Origin: Rhodobacter sp.
GTDB lineage: Bacteria; Pseudomonadota; Alphaproteobacteria; Rhodobacterales; Rhodobacteraceae
Direction of reading: 5' to 3'
Length of the DNA stretch: 64,000 nucleotides
Assembly (NCBI GenBank): GCA_027484985.1
Contig: JAIXRW010000008.1
Location: forward strand, 1-64,000
This document shows positions 24,148 to 30,696 of the stretch, piece by piece. A program made the position numbers and the translations under genes. The notes under the pieces were generated by a model. The model saw nothing but the letters and a program-made list of their open reading frames with translations. It had not been told where the DNA came from and made no database searches. Within the stretch, counting starts at the first letter, position 1; every line of letters starts with the position of its first letter.

Positions 24148-24458
24148 TGTCTGCCTTCGCCGCCGCCGTCGGCGCGCTCTTCGCCGATCCGAACATGGGT
24201 CGGGATGCGGTCTACATCGCTGACGGCGGCGCGCCCGTTCCGGTACGCGTCGTCGCCCGGCGCGCCGATGCCGTCACCGACTTCGGCGATGCACGTCTCT
24301 GGTCCGAAACCACCCGGATTGACCTCTGCGTGGCCGAGGTGCCGAACCCGCGCCCCGGCGACCGGATCGAGATCGACGGGGACGCCTTCCTGATACAGGG
24401 CGAGCCCGTCCGGGATCGCGAACGGCTGGTCTGGACAGTGGATTTGAGGCCTGCTTGA
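24147..24458 (+). CDS. Head-tail joining protein (gpFII-like)
   Basis: A 103-residue protein: MSAFAAAVGALFADPNMGRDAVYIADGGAPVPVRVVARRADAVTDFGDARLWSETTRIDLCVAEVPNPRPGDRIEIDGDAFLIQGEPVRDRERLVWTVDLRP. The closing strands (GD-IEIDGDAFLIQGEP-RDRERLVWTVDL) match phage head-tail connectors of the lambda FII type in size, fold pattern and place. It connects the filled head to the tail. The stop overlaps the TTG start of the next gene (TTGA). Confidence 0.75.
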   Translation: MSAFAAAVGALFADPNMGRDAVYIADGGAPVPVRVVARRADAVTDFGDARLWSETTRIDLCVAEVPNPRPGDRIEIDGDAFLIQGEPVRDRERLVWTVDLRPA

Positions 24459-25087
24459 AACTGAAACTCGCCATCGATCCCGACATCGTCGCCCTGATGG
24501 CAGCCGAGGTCGCGGCGGGCGAACGCGCTGTCACCGCAGCGATGCGCCAAGCCGGGACCGGCCTGAAATCCGCCTGGCGCGGCCAGATCACTGGCGCGGG
24601 GCTGGGCACGCGCCTCGCCAACTCGATCCGCTCGGCCAGCTTTCCGAAATCCGGCGAAAGCCTGAACGCGGCGGCGCTGGTCTGGTCGAATGCCCCAGTG
24701 ATCATCGGCGCGCATGACACCGGCCCGCTGATCCGCTCGAAAAACGGCTTCTGGCTCGCGATCCCCACGCCAGTGGCTGGCAAATCCTCGCGCGGTGGCC
24801 GGATCACCCCCGGCGAATGGGAACGCCGCACCGGTCTGCGCCTTCGATTCATCTATCGCCGCCGGGGACCGAGCCTGTTGGTGGCGGAAGGGCGACTGAA
24901 CACCAAGGGCCGCGCCGTGGCGTCAAAGTCGAAAACTGGCCGGGGCGTCGTGACTGCGCCGATTTTCCTGCTGGTGCCGCAGGTAAAGCTGCCGAAGCGG
25001 CTGGATTTGGCGCGGGACGCCGAGCGGGCGCACGACGCCGTGCCGGGGCTGATTGTGGTGAACTGGGAGGGGAGACGATTGTTGTGA
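24455..25087 (+). CDS. Tail completion-type protein (DUF6441)
   Basis: A 210-residue protein starting at a TTG that overlaps the previous stop. The first part is helical (VAAGERAVTAAMRQAGTGLKSAWRGQI), followed by strands (NAPVIIGAHDTGPLIRSKNGFWLAIPTP) and a basic C-terminal half ending RRLL. I recall this KNGFWLAIPTP motif from DUF6441 proteins, which sit where lambda gpZ/HK97 gp10-like tail completion proteins do. In related prophages the tail terminator gene follows directly; here a 3-kb cassette intervenes. Confidence 0.65.
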   Translation: MKLKLAIDPDIVALMAAEVAAGERAVTAAMRQAGTGLKSAWRGQITGAGLGTRLANSIRSASFPKSGESLNAAALVWSNAPVIIGAHDTGPLIRSKNGFWLAIPTPVAGKSSRGGRITPGEWERRTGLRLRFIYRRRGPSLLVAEGRLNTKGRAVASKSKTGRGVVTAPIFLLVPQVKLPKRLDLARDAERAHDAVPGLIVVNWEGRRLL

Positions 25088-25241
25088 ACGGGCCAGAATG
25101 GACCGAACTGTCGGTCGCTGTGGTCGCCAACCTTCGTGCCTTTTGTCTTCGTGGTTCGTGGAAGTCCAAATTTAGCGCTTGCAACACCAGATCAACTGAA
25201 TGACCATCTTTGGAACACAAAATGCTGATTTGAGGGATGGT
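25088..25241 (+). promoter_or_regulatory. Leader of the QueC-type cassette
   Basis: A 154-bp interval, AT-richer toward its 3' end, separating the phage gene from the cassette. The only good ribosome binding site is GAGGG (25232-25236), 5 nt before the ATG at 25242. A TTGCAA near 25173 followed by AT-rich sequence could be part of a promoter, weakly. Having its own leader fits expression independent of the phage late genes. Confidence 0.35.
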
Positions 25242-25625
25242 ATGGGTAGCACTGGCTCTGGAAGCTTTTCGGACTATCCCGGCTCGCGCCCTAAAGAGGG
25301 AGGTCAAGGAGCCGGCGGTGGCGGCGCCAGTGGGGAAGATCGCTGCGCCCGGGCATTCTCCTGCGCCCTCGAAGAGGTTGAGCAGTGTGACTACTTTTCC
25401 GCAAACGGCGGCGTTCCTCCGGCCAACATGGCGCTATCCATCGAGCAGCGCGGCAGGTTATTTGCAGTCGACGCGGGCGGCCAAACCGTGGGAGCGCTGC
25501 CTACCGCGTTCAACTACCTGGCAGACTGCATGGCTGCGGGTTTCACCTATGAGGGGCGCGTCAACTCCTCCGGATCGGCTCCAGTTGCATCAGTCAGCGT
25601 GGATTTTGCGCCGCGGATACCATGA
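25242..25625 (+). CDS. Small Gly-rich protein, candidate modification target of the QueC-like enzyme
   Basis: A 127-residue protein. The ATG at 25242 is chosen because GAGGG lies 5 nt upstream; the earlier ATG at 25200 has no ribosome site. The protein begins MGSTGSGSFSDYPGSRP, so Met removal would expose Gly2 on a flexible Gly/Ser arm ending in SDYPG. A Gly-rich linker (about 20-30) follows, then a compact domain of roughly 95 residues with EDRCARAFSCALEEVEQCDYF and beta-rich RGRLFAVDAGGQTVGALP. I do not recognise the fold. QueC-like defence enzymes are reported to act on a partner N-terminal glycine (QatB-type proteins also start MG), so a substrate role is a reasoned hypothesis. It overlaps the next gene as ATGA. 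Confidence 0.7.
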   Translation: MGSTGSGSFSDYPGSRPKEGGQGAGGGGASGEDRCARAFSCALEEVEQCDYFSANGGVPPANMALSIEQRGRLFAVDAGGQTVGALPTAFNYLADCMAAGFTYEGRVNSSGSAPVASVSVDFAPRIP

Positions 25626-26953
25626 GCCGCAATCACGACCTTCTGGTGGTCGGCGAGGTCTACGTAGATTTCACCCTGCCCAAGGTGGGAGCAGAAAGTA
25701 AGCTACGGCTCGGTGGCATCGTTCACGCGGCCCGCGGGCTATGGGCAATAGACGCGAGCTTTTCTGTCGCCGCAGTATGCCCCGGCTATCTGGTCGATCA
25801 GGCACGCGCCTACCTCGAACGATTGGGGTGCAGCGAATTCATTTGGCTGGCAGAGGTCAAGGGCGCACCCAACGTGATGGCGATTGGCGACCCGACCGAA
25901 CTCGCGGACCAAGCCTACCAAGACATCCTGAGAGGCGAAAAATCCGTCGGGTATCGCGGCGAAGCTGACATTCTAAAGGCGTACAAGACCTGTCTGATCT
26001 TCCCTGGAAAATACGATCTCACAGTCCTGAGATCCCTACTTGCAGAGGATGTTCAGGCAAGCTTCGATATCGCCTATGATCTTCCTGACCTTAAGTTGCT
26101 CTCATCGTTTAAAGGAAATCTTGTCTCCATAATCACTTCCACTTCGTCTCCGATGTTCCTGGAGAAAGCATCAGAGGATATGTCCAGCCTGCTGGATGAT
26201 CTCCGCGAGCTGTCGCCGCAGGCGATATTGTTGAAAGAAAACCGCGGCGGCAGCCGCGTGTTCGATCTGCAGAAAGATGACGTAGACGAGGTTCCGGCGC
26301 TTCTCGGCGAAACAGTCAACTCAATCGGAGTCGGTGATGTTTATTCAGCGGTTTTCTCGTCTACGCTGGATGCGGGCGTTTTTGACGCTGGATGGAAGGC
26401 AGCACGCGCTGCCACCTGCTATGCCCACACGACCTACCCGGATGACTTCAAAAGAGATGTTCAGCGCAGCTTGGCGCTCTCCGTCGATCAGATGCGCGGC
26501 CTAGGCGGCACGGTTCTGCCTTGGCACGTAAGACCAGCCTTTCAGATATACTTCGCCGCTCCCGATTTTTCCTACATCGACCGGACGCACCTCGAAGAGG
26601 CACTTCGGGCGCTCGCCTACCATAATTTTCGGCTCCGCCGACCAGTACAAGAGAACGGAGAGCTAAATCCGCAAAGCTCGATGCATGAGATGCGTGCCGC
26701 ATATCTGGGTGATTTAAGCCTTCTTGAGGAGTGTGATCTTGTTTTCGCTCTGCCTCTGGGGCGCGATCCAGGCACACTCGTTGAAATCGGGCTGGCCCTC
26801 ACGCTAAGGAAGCCGGTCATCACCTACGATCCCCTCAATGAAAATGCCAACACAATGGTCATTGCGGGTAGCACGGTCTATTCGGACAAGCTCGATAGCT
26901 GCCTGAACGGCCTCTTCGAAACCATGTCGAAACTGAGGGCGACGCGCCTATGA
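25622..26953 (+). CDS. PfkB-type kinase fused to nucleoside deoxyribosyltransferase-like domain
   Basis: A 443-residue two-domain protein. Residues 1-295 form a PfkB/ribokinase fold: LLVVGEVYVDFTLP at the start, LGGIVHAARGLWA (30-42) for substrate binding, LLKENRGGSRVF (203-214) and NSIGVGDVYSAVF, whose GVGD (236-239) holds the anion hole and catalytic Asp. Residues ~306-425 resemble nucleoside 2-deoxyribosyltransferases: IYFAAPDFSY, EECDLVFALPLG, then DPGTLVEIGLA (382-392) with the candidate nucleophile Glu388. Together they suggest handling of a nucleoside or base, plausibly of 7-deazaguanine type given the QueC neighbour. Overlapping starts and stops on both sides (ATGA) imply stoichiometric expression. 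Lower GC than the phage. Confidence 0.8.
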   Translation: MSRNHDLLVVGEVYVDFTLPKVGAESKLRLGGIVHAARGLWAIDASFSVAAVCPGYLVDQARAYLERLGCSEFIWLAEVKGAPNVMAIGDPTELADQAYQDILRGEKSVGYRGEADILKAYKTCLIFPGKYDLTVLRSLLAEDVQASFDIAYDLPDLKLLSSFKGNLVSIITSTSSPMFLEKASEDMSSLLDDLRELSPQAILLKENRGGSRVFDLQKDDVDEVPALLGETVNSIGVGDVYSAVFSSTLDAGVFDAGWKAARAATCYAHTTYPDDFKRDVQRSLALSVDQMRGLGGTVLPWHVRPAFQIYFAAPDFSYIDRTHLEEALRALAYHNFRLRRPVQENGELNPQSSMHEMRAAYLGDLSLLEECDLVFALPLGRDPGTLVEIGLALTLRKPVITYDPLNENANTMVIAGSTVYSDKLDSCLNGLFETMSKLRATRL

Positions 26954-27570
26954 AACAGGCTGTTGTCATGGTCTCCGGTGGACTCGATTCGACGACGGTC
27001 TGCTATCTGCTGGTCAGCGAGGGGACGGAAGTTCATCCGATCTTCTTCGACTACGGCCAACACTGTGCCGAGACAGAATGGGCGAAGGTACAGGAGGTCC
27101 TTCCGCAGGAGGCGATGCTGCCAGAGCGTCTGAATATCTCGGATATCTTCAGGGGCTCGCCATCACGGATGATCGTGGAGGCAGACCTTTGGAAGGAAGC
27201 CGTCTCTGATGATGACCTGTACCTGCCGTACCGGACGATGCTGTTCTTCGCTGTGGCCGCGGCTCGTGCCCAGACGCTGAAAATCCTCAATGTGTATTCG
27301 GGCTTCATCAACAGCAATCATGCCAAGGAAATCGACTGCAGCACCGCCTTCATGAACGGTCTTGAAGAGCTTTCCCGTGGCGTCGGTGCTGTGCGTTTCC
27401 ATGCTCCCTTCCGCGAGAAGACTAAAGCCGAAGTCGTTCGACAAGCGCTGCAGCTTGGCGTACCCATCGGCCGAACCTTCTCCTGTCAAGCCTCAAGTTC
27501 GTTTCCTTGCGGGGCCTGCCCAAACTGCGTAGAGCGGCTGAAAGCCTTGGCAGAAGCTGGCATTACGTAA
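26950..27570 (+). CDS. QueC-like PP-loop enzyme (7-cyano-7-deazaguanine synthase family)
   Basis: A 206-residue protein with every QueC hallmark: the PP-loop SGGLDST (9-15), FFDYGQ (33-38), YLPYRTMLFFAVAAARAQ in place of the usual PGRN helix, and a zinc site Cys179, Cys187, Cys190, Cys193 (CGACPNC). Canonical QueC turns 7-carboxy-7-deazaguanine into preQ0 using ATP and ammonia for queuosine synthesis. Here queD, queE and queF are absent and the neighbours are a PfkB-NDT fusion and an HhH glycosylase, which resembles the QueC-like members of the Qat and type IV CBASS defence loci. The PGRN-to-PYRT change sits in the substrate-binding region. It starts inside the previous stop (ATGA). Confidence 0.85.
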   Translation: MKQAVVMVSGGLDSTTVCYLLVSEGTEVHPIFFDYGQHCAETEWAKVQEVLPQEAMLPERLNISDIFRGSPSRMIVEADLWKEAVSDDDLYLPYRTMLFFAVAAARAQTLKILNVYSGFINSNHAKEIDCSTAFMNGLEELSRGVGAVRFHAPFREKTKAEVVRQALQLGVPIGRTFSCQASSSFPCGACPNCVERLKALAEAGIT

Positions 27571-28248
27571 ATGGAAACAAGAGAAATGGCGGAACACCTG
27601 AACTACTCCGACGCCCTTTACGCAGCGAGGCGCGTTGCGGACCACGCTGTCCGGACAGGCATTCTGGCATCTCGCGCCTCATGCAGGCCGGTCTATCATC
27701 ACATGGGTGCGGTACTTGCTGACTCGGTATTACAGGCCGGTCTGAATTACGCGAAAGTCGTGAAGCCCCGGATCGCTTCCATTCTTAGATCGTTTCCGCA
27801 CGCCATTAGTATTGATATCTTGATCGGCGTGATCGAACAGGAGGGAAGCCCCAAATTCTTGCAATGGGAGCATAGGGAAAAGGTTTCACGCTTTGATAAT
27901 CTGATTGCCTTTATGGCCGAAGCTCAAATTCAGAGCACATGTGATCTCGGCAAGGCCTTGCGGGACGAAAGCTTTCGAGTGGATATCCGGCGTGTGAGAG
28001 GAATCGGCCCAAAAACGGTCGATTACATGGCTTGCCTGGTTGGGGTAGATTGCATCGCGGTTGACCGTCATATCCGGGGGTTTGCTGAGGTCGCAGGATT
28101 GGAAGACGATAGCTACGATTATCTGCGTGAAGTGTTCAGCTTTGCAGCAGACCTCTTGGCTATCTCTCGGCGTGAATTTGATGCGAGTATCTGGCGCTAT
28201 CAGTCAGAACAAAACACTCGACAGCTTTCGCTCGCGTTCATGCAATAG
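27571..28248 (+). CDS. HhH-GPD DNA glycosylase-like protein (OGG/EndoIII superfamily)
   Basis: A 225-residue protein. RVRGIGPKTVDYMACLVGVDCIAVDRHIRGFAEVAG (141-176) is the helix-hairpin-helix plus GPD motif, with candidate catalytic Lys148 and Asp165 both present, the pair that makes bifunctional glycosylase/lyases. There is no C-terminal Fe-S cysteine cluster, unlike EndoIII or MutY. The start at 27571 directly follows the previous stop; an ATG at 27586 is possible. OGG-like proteins are known accessories of QueC-carrying type IV CBASS, so it likely belongs functionally with the three genes upstream. Whether it acts on DNA, a nucleoside or a modified protein cannot be told from sequence. Confidence 0.75.
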   Translation: METREMAEHLNYSDALYAARRVADHAVRTGILASRASCRPVYHHMGAVLADSVLQAGLNYAKVVKPRIASILRSFPHAISIDILIGVIEQEGSPKFLQWEHREKVSRFDNLIAFMAEAQIQSTCDLGKALRDESFRVDIRRVRGIGPKTVDYMACLVGVDCIAVDRHIRGFAEVAGLEDDSYDYLREVFSFAADLLAISRREFDASIWRYQSEQNTRQLSLAFMQ

Positions 28249-28279
28249 CCCTCAGTGGTTTTGCCTGACTAAGATCGCT

Positions 28280-28302
28280 GTTGGGGTCAAGACGACCTCA
28301 AC
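28280..28302 (+). promoter_or_regulatory. Hairpin at the 3' border of the cassette
   Basis: GTTGGGGTC (28280-28288) pairs with GACCTCAAC (28294-28302), 9 pairs including one G-U, with a 5-nt loop AAGAC. It lies between the cassette stop and the tail terminator start; no U tract follows, so its role as terminator is uncertain. Confidence 0.35.
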
Positions 28303-28316
28303 CTCCGGAAATCAAT

Positions 28317-28736
28317 ATGCCCACACCCCGCGAAACCATCCTCGCCGCGCTGCACGCGCGGCTTTCGGCGCTGCCCGCCGCAGCCCTGCGCGGCGATGTG
28401 CTGCCCGAACGTGTGCCAGCTGCTGGCCTCCTGATCCTGCGCGACGGCGAGCCGGGGGAGCCCGAGGTGACGCTGTCGCCGCTGCGCTATCACTACCAGC
28501 ACAGAGCGGAGATCGAGGCCGTCGTGCAGGGTGCCACCCGTGATGCCGCTTTCGACACGCTTTGCGCCAGTGTCGGCGCGGCGATTGCCGCCGACCGCAC
28601 GCTGGGCGGTCTCTGCGACTGGGTCGAGGCGGAAGCGCCTCGACCGGTCGATCTGGCCGTGGAAGGTGCCGCCAGCCTGAAGGCCGCCGTCATCACGGTG
28701 GTTTTGCACTATTCGCTGGCCGATCCGCTGGCCTGA
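28317..28736 (+). CDS. Tail terminator-type protein
   Basis: A 139-residue protein starting MPTPRETILAALHARLSALPAA at 28317. LLILRDGEPGEPEVTLSPLRYHYQHRAEIEAVVQGATRDAAFDTLCASVGAAIAADRTLGGLCDWVEAEAP...VITVVLHYSLADPL matches the tail terminator (gpU-like) proteins of alphaproteobacterial siphophages, sometimes misnamed acyl-CoA transferase in databases. It caps the growing tail tube. High GC resumes here, which marks the end of the inserted cassette. The start at 28317 is supported by position; an earlier start would run into noncoding sequence. Confidence 0.7.
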   Translation: MPTPRETILAALHARLSALPAAALRGDVLPERVPAAGLLILRDGEPGEPEVTLSPLRYHYQHRAEIEAVVQGATRDAAFDTLCASVGAAIAADRTLGGLCDWVEAEAPRPVDLAVEGAASLKAAVITVVLHYSLADPLA

Positions 28737-28760
28737 TCCAACCCAAAACAGGAGACCAAC

Positions 28761-30029
28761 ATGGCACGCGCACAAGGGGCGCGGGCGCAGATGGCGCTTG
28801 CGTTCGAGACGGTTTATGGCACCCCACCGGGGTCCGGCTATACCCAGATGCCCTTCATCACCTCATCGCTGGCGGCCGAGCAGCCGCTGCTGGCCTCGGA
28901 ACTGCTGGGCTATGGCCGCGATCCCCGCGCGCCGTTGCTGGATGCGATCACCACTGATGGCGATGTCGAGGTGCCGATCGATGCCGCGGGCTTCGGCTTC
29001 TGGCTCAAGGCGGCGTTCGGTTCACCGACGACCGCTGGCACTGTCGCGGCAACCGGCGCAATCACCTTCTCCGCCCAGCCCGCCGTCAACAGCACGCTGA
29101 CCATCAATGGCACCGCCTTCACCTTCGTGGCCTCGGGCGCGACGGGCAACCAGGTCAACATCGGCGCCAACCTGGCCGCGACAATGACGGCGCTGGCCGT
29201 CGCGCTGAACGCCAGCGTGGTCCCCGGCGTGGCATTGGCCACCTACACCGGCACGGCCACCGCGCTGAACATGGTGTTCGACGTTCTCGGCAGCACCGGC
29301 AACACCTTCACGCTGGCGGCGTCCGTTTCTCCCGCCTCCAACGGCACGGTGTCGGCAGCGACCCTTACTGGCGGCTTGAATTCCCACACCTTCATGTCGG
29401 GCAGTTGGACGCTGCCAAGCATGTCGATCGAGGTCGGCATGCCGGAAGTGCCGCGCTTTGCCATGTATTCGGGCTGCGTCCTGGATGCGCTTTCCTGGCA
29501 AATGGAACGATCCGGCCTTCTCGGTGCAAAGGCGATGCTGGTGGCGCAGGGGGAGGCCATCGCGGGGGTTACTGCCGCAGGTACACCCGCCGCGATTGCC
29601 CTGAAGCGGTTCGGCCATTTCAACGGCGCGATCAAGCGTGACGGGGTGGCCTTGGGCAACATCGTCTCTGCGGACCTGACCTATGCCAACAACCTCGACC
29701 GGATCGAGACCATCCGCTCGGATGCCAAGATCGACGGCGCTGACCCGACCATTGCGGCTCTGACCGGCAAGATCGAGGTGCGCTTCGCCGACACCACGCT
29801 TCTGACCCAAGCCATCAACGGCACGGCGGCAGCACTCGAATTCAGCTACGTGCTTCCGAGCGGCGAGAGCCTGACCTTGACCGCCCATGCCGTCTATCTG
29901 CCCCGCCCGCGCATCGAAATCAAAGGCCCCAAAGGCGTCCAGGCGTCCTTCGACTGGCAAGCAGCACTCGCCGTCAGCCCTGCCCGCATGTGCACCGCCG
30001 TCCTCGTCAACTCCGTTGTGGGATACTGA
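28761..30029 (+). CDS. Major tail tube protein with an inserted domain
   Basis: A 422-residue protein. The ends (MALAFETVYGTPPGSGYTQMPF..., and GALKRFGHFNGAIKRDGVALGNIVSADLTYANNLDRIETIR...) are those of a phage tail tube protein that polymerises along the tape measure. Between them, about residues 95-210, lies a Thr/Ala/Gly-rich beta domain (LTINGTAFTFVASGATGNQVNIGANLAATMTALAVALN, ATALNMVFDVLGSTGNTFTLAAS). I recall this module recurring in unrelated phage proteins, so it is likely an exposed decorative domain. Length is well above the usual tube subunit because of it. Confidence 0.8.
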   Translation: MARAQGARAQMALAFETVYGTPPGSGYTQMPFITSSLAAEQPLLASELLGYGRDPRAPLLDAITTDGDVEVPIDAAGFGFWLKAAFGSPTTAGTVAATGAITFSAQPAVNSTLTINGTAFTFVASGATGNQVNIGANLAATMTALAVALNASVVPGVALATYTGTATALNMVFDVLGSTGNTFTLAASVSPASNGTVSAATLTGGLNSHTFMSGSWTLPSMSIEVGMPEVPRFAMYSGCVLDALSWQMERSGLLGAKAMLVAQGEAIAGVTAAGTPAAIALKRFGHFNGAIKRDGVALGNIVSADLTYANNLDRIETIRSDAKIDGADPTIAALTGKIEVRFADTTLLTQAINGTAAALEFSYVLPSGESLTLTAHAVYLPRPRIEIKGPKGVQASFDWQAALAVSPARMCTAVLVNSVVGY

Positions 30030-30031
30030 TC

Positions 30032-30469
30032 ATGATCAGACTGAACCTGACTGCAGCCCCGTCGTGGCTGACCCTCGCCCCCGGCCTTCGCCTGCAGGTC
30101 GCGCCTCTGACCACCGCCCTGATGGTCTCGGCCCGCGCCGATCCCGCCATCGAAGCCCTGCCGGAGACCGCCACGCAGGAGGAACTGGCGCTGGCCATGG
30201 CCAAGGCCGTCGCCCGCCGCGCCGTTCTGGATTGGGAAGGGGTCGGCGACGATGCTGGCAACATCGTCCCGGTCTCGCCCGAAGGCATCGATGCCCTTCT
30301 AGAAATCTGGCCGGTCTTCGAGGCGTTCCAGACGCAATACGTCGCCAAAGGCCTGATCCTGGACGCGGAAAAAAACGTCTCCGCGCCCTCGCCGAATGGT
30401 CCTTCGGCGGGGGCGACCGCTACTGCGCGGCCTGTACGGGGCGCTGCCCGGACTGCCCCGCAAGACTGA
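30032..30469 (+). CDS. Tail assembly chaperone, short form
   Basis: A 145-residue protein (MIRLNLTAAPSWLTLAPGLRLQVAPLTTALMVSARADPAIEALPETATQEELALAMAKAVARRAVLDWEGVGDDAGNIV...). It is the zero-frame product of the chaperone pair between tail tube and tape measure, equivalent to lambda gpG. After residue 115 (EKN) the zero frame becomes a disordered Ser/Pro/Ala stretch, as expected when most conserved coding has moved to the -1 frame. A strong slippery site at 30370-30376 creates the longer product. Confidence 0.8.
   Translation: MIRLNLTAAPSWLTLAPGLRLQVAPLTTALMVSARADPAIEALPETATQEELALAMAKAVARRAVLDWEGVGDDAGNIVPVSPEGIDALLEIWPVFEAFQTQYVAKGLILDAEKNVSAPSPNGPSAGATATARPVRGAARTAPQD
30370..30414 (+). promoter_or_regulatory. 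Programmed -1 ribosomal frameshift signal
   Basis: The slippery heptamer A AAA AAC (30370-30376, in frame with GAA AAA AAC) is followed by an 8-nt spacer and a 12-pair stem (30385-30396 with 30403-30414, one G-U) closing a 6-nt loop TGGTCC. A -1 shift joins the reading ending LDAEKN to RLRALAEWSFGG in the next frame. All three parts have textbook spacing. Confidence 0.85.
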
Positions 30470-30696
30470 ACCGGCCGCAGACAGAAGATGGCTGGCAGGT
30501 CTGGGACCTGGTCGGCCGCCTTGGTGGCCAGTTGCGGGTGATCCCCGGCGCGGTGCTGGGCTGGGACATGGGCGCTGCCCTCGCGATGGCCAAGGCGCTC
30601 GGGATCGACGCCCTGATCGCCGCCGAGCTGCTGCCCGAGATCGAGGCGGTGATGGTGCGCAAGCTCAACGAACAGATCGGAGACGGCCATGGCTGA
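30376..30696 (+). CDS. Frameshifted C-terminal part of the tail assembly chaperone
   Basis: The downstream part (106 residues) of the longer chaperone product, read after the -1 shift; the whole fusion starts at 30032 and is about 221 residues. It has no start codon of its own. EWSFGGGDRYCAACTGRCPDCP gives a Cys-rich knuckle (four Cys in about ten residues), then RPQTEDGWQVWDLVGRLGGQLRVIPGAVLGWDMGAALAMAKALGIDALIAAELLPEIEAVMVRKLNEQ. The second half is like the T domain of lambda gpGT that binds the tape measure. It overlaps the tape measure start by 8 bases. Confidence 0.75.
   Translation, partial: RLRALAEWSFGGGDRYCAACTGRCPDCPARLNRPQTEDGWQVWDLVGRLGGQLRVIPGAVLGWDMGAALAMAKALGIDALIAAELLPEIEAVMVRKLNEQIGDGHG

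Noticed and set aside
25200-25241. Upstream start for the first cassette gene (14 extra residues)
   Set aside because: No ribosome binding site precedes it, whereas GAGGG sits 5 nt before the ATG at 25242.
26950-27570. Ordinary queuosine biosynthesis queC
   Set aside because: No queD, queE or queF neighbours, a PYRT instead of PGRN segment, and it is embedded with a kinase-NDT fusion and a glycosylase in prophage cargo; a dedicated system is more likely, though true preQ0 synthesis cannot be excluded.
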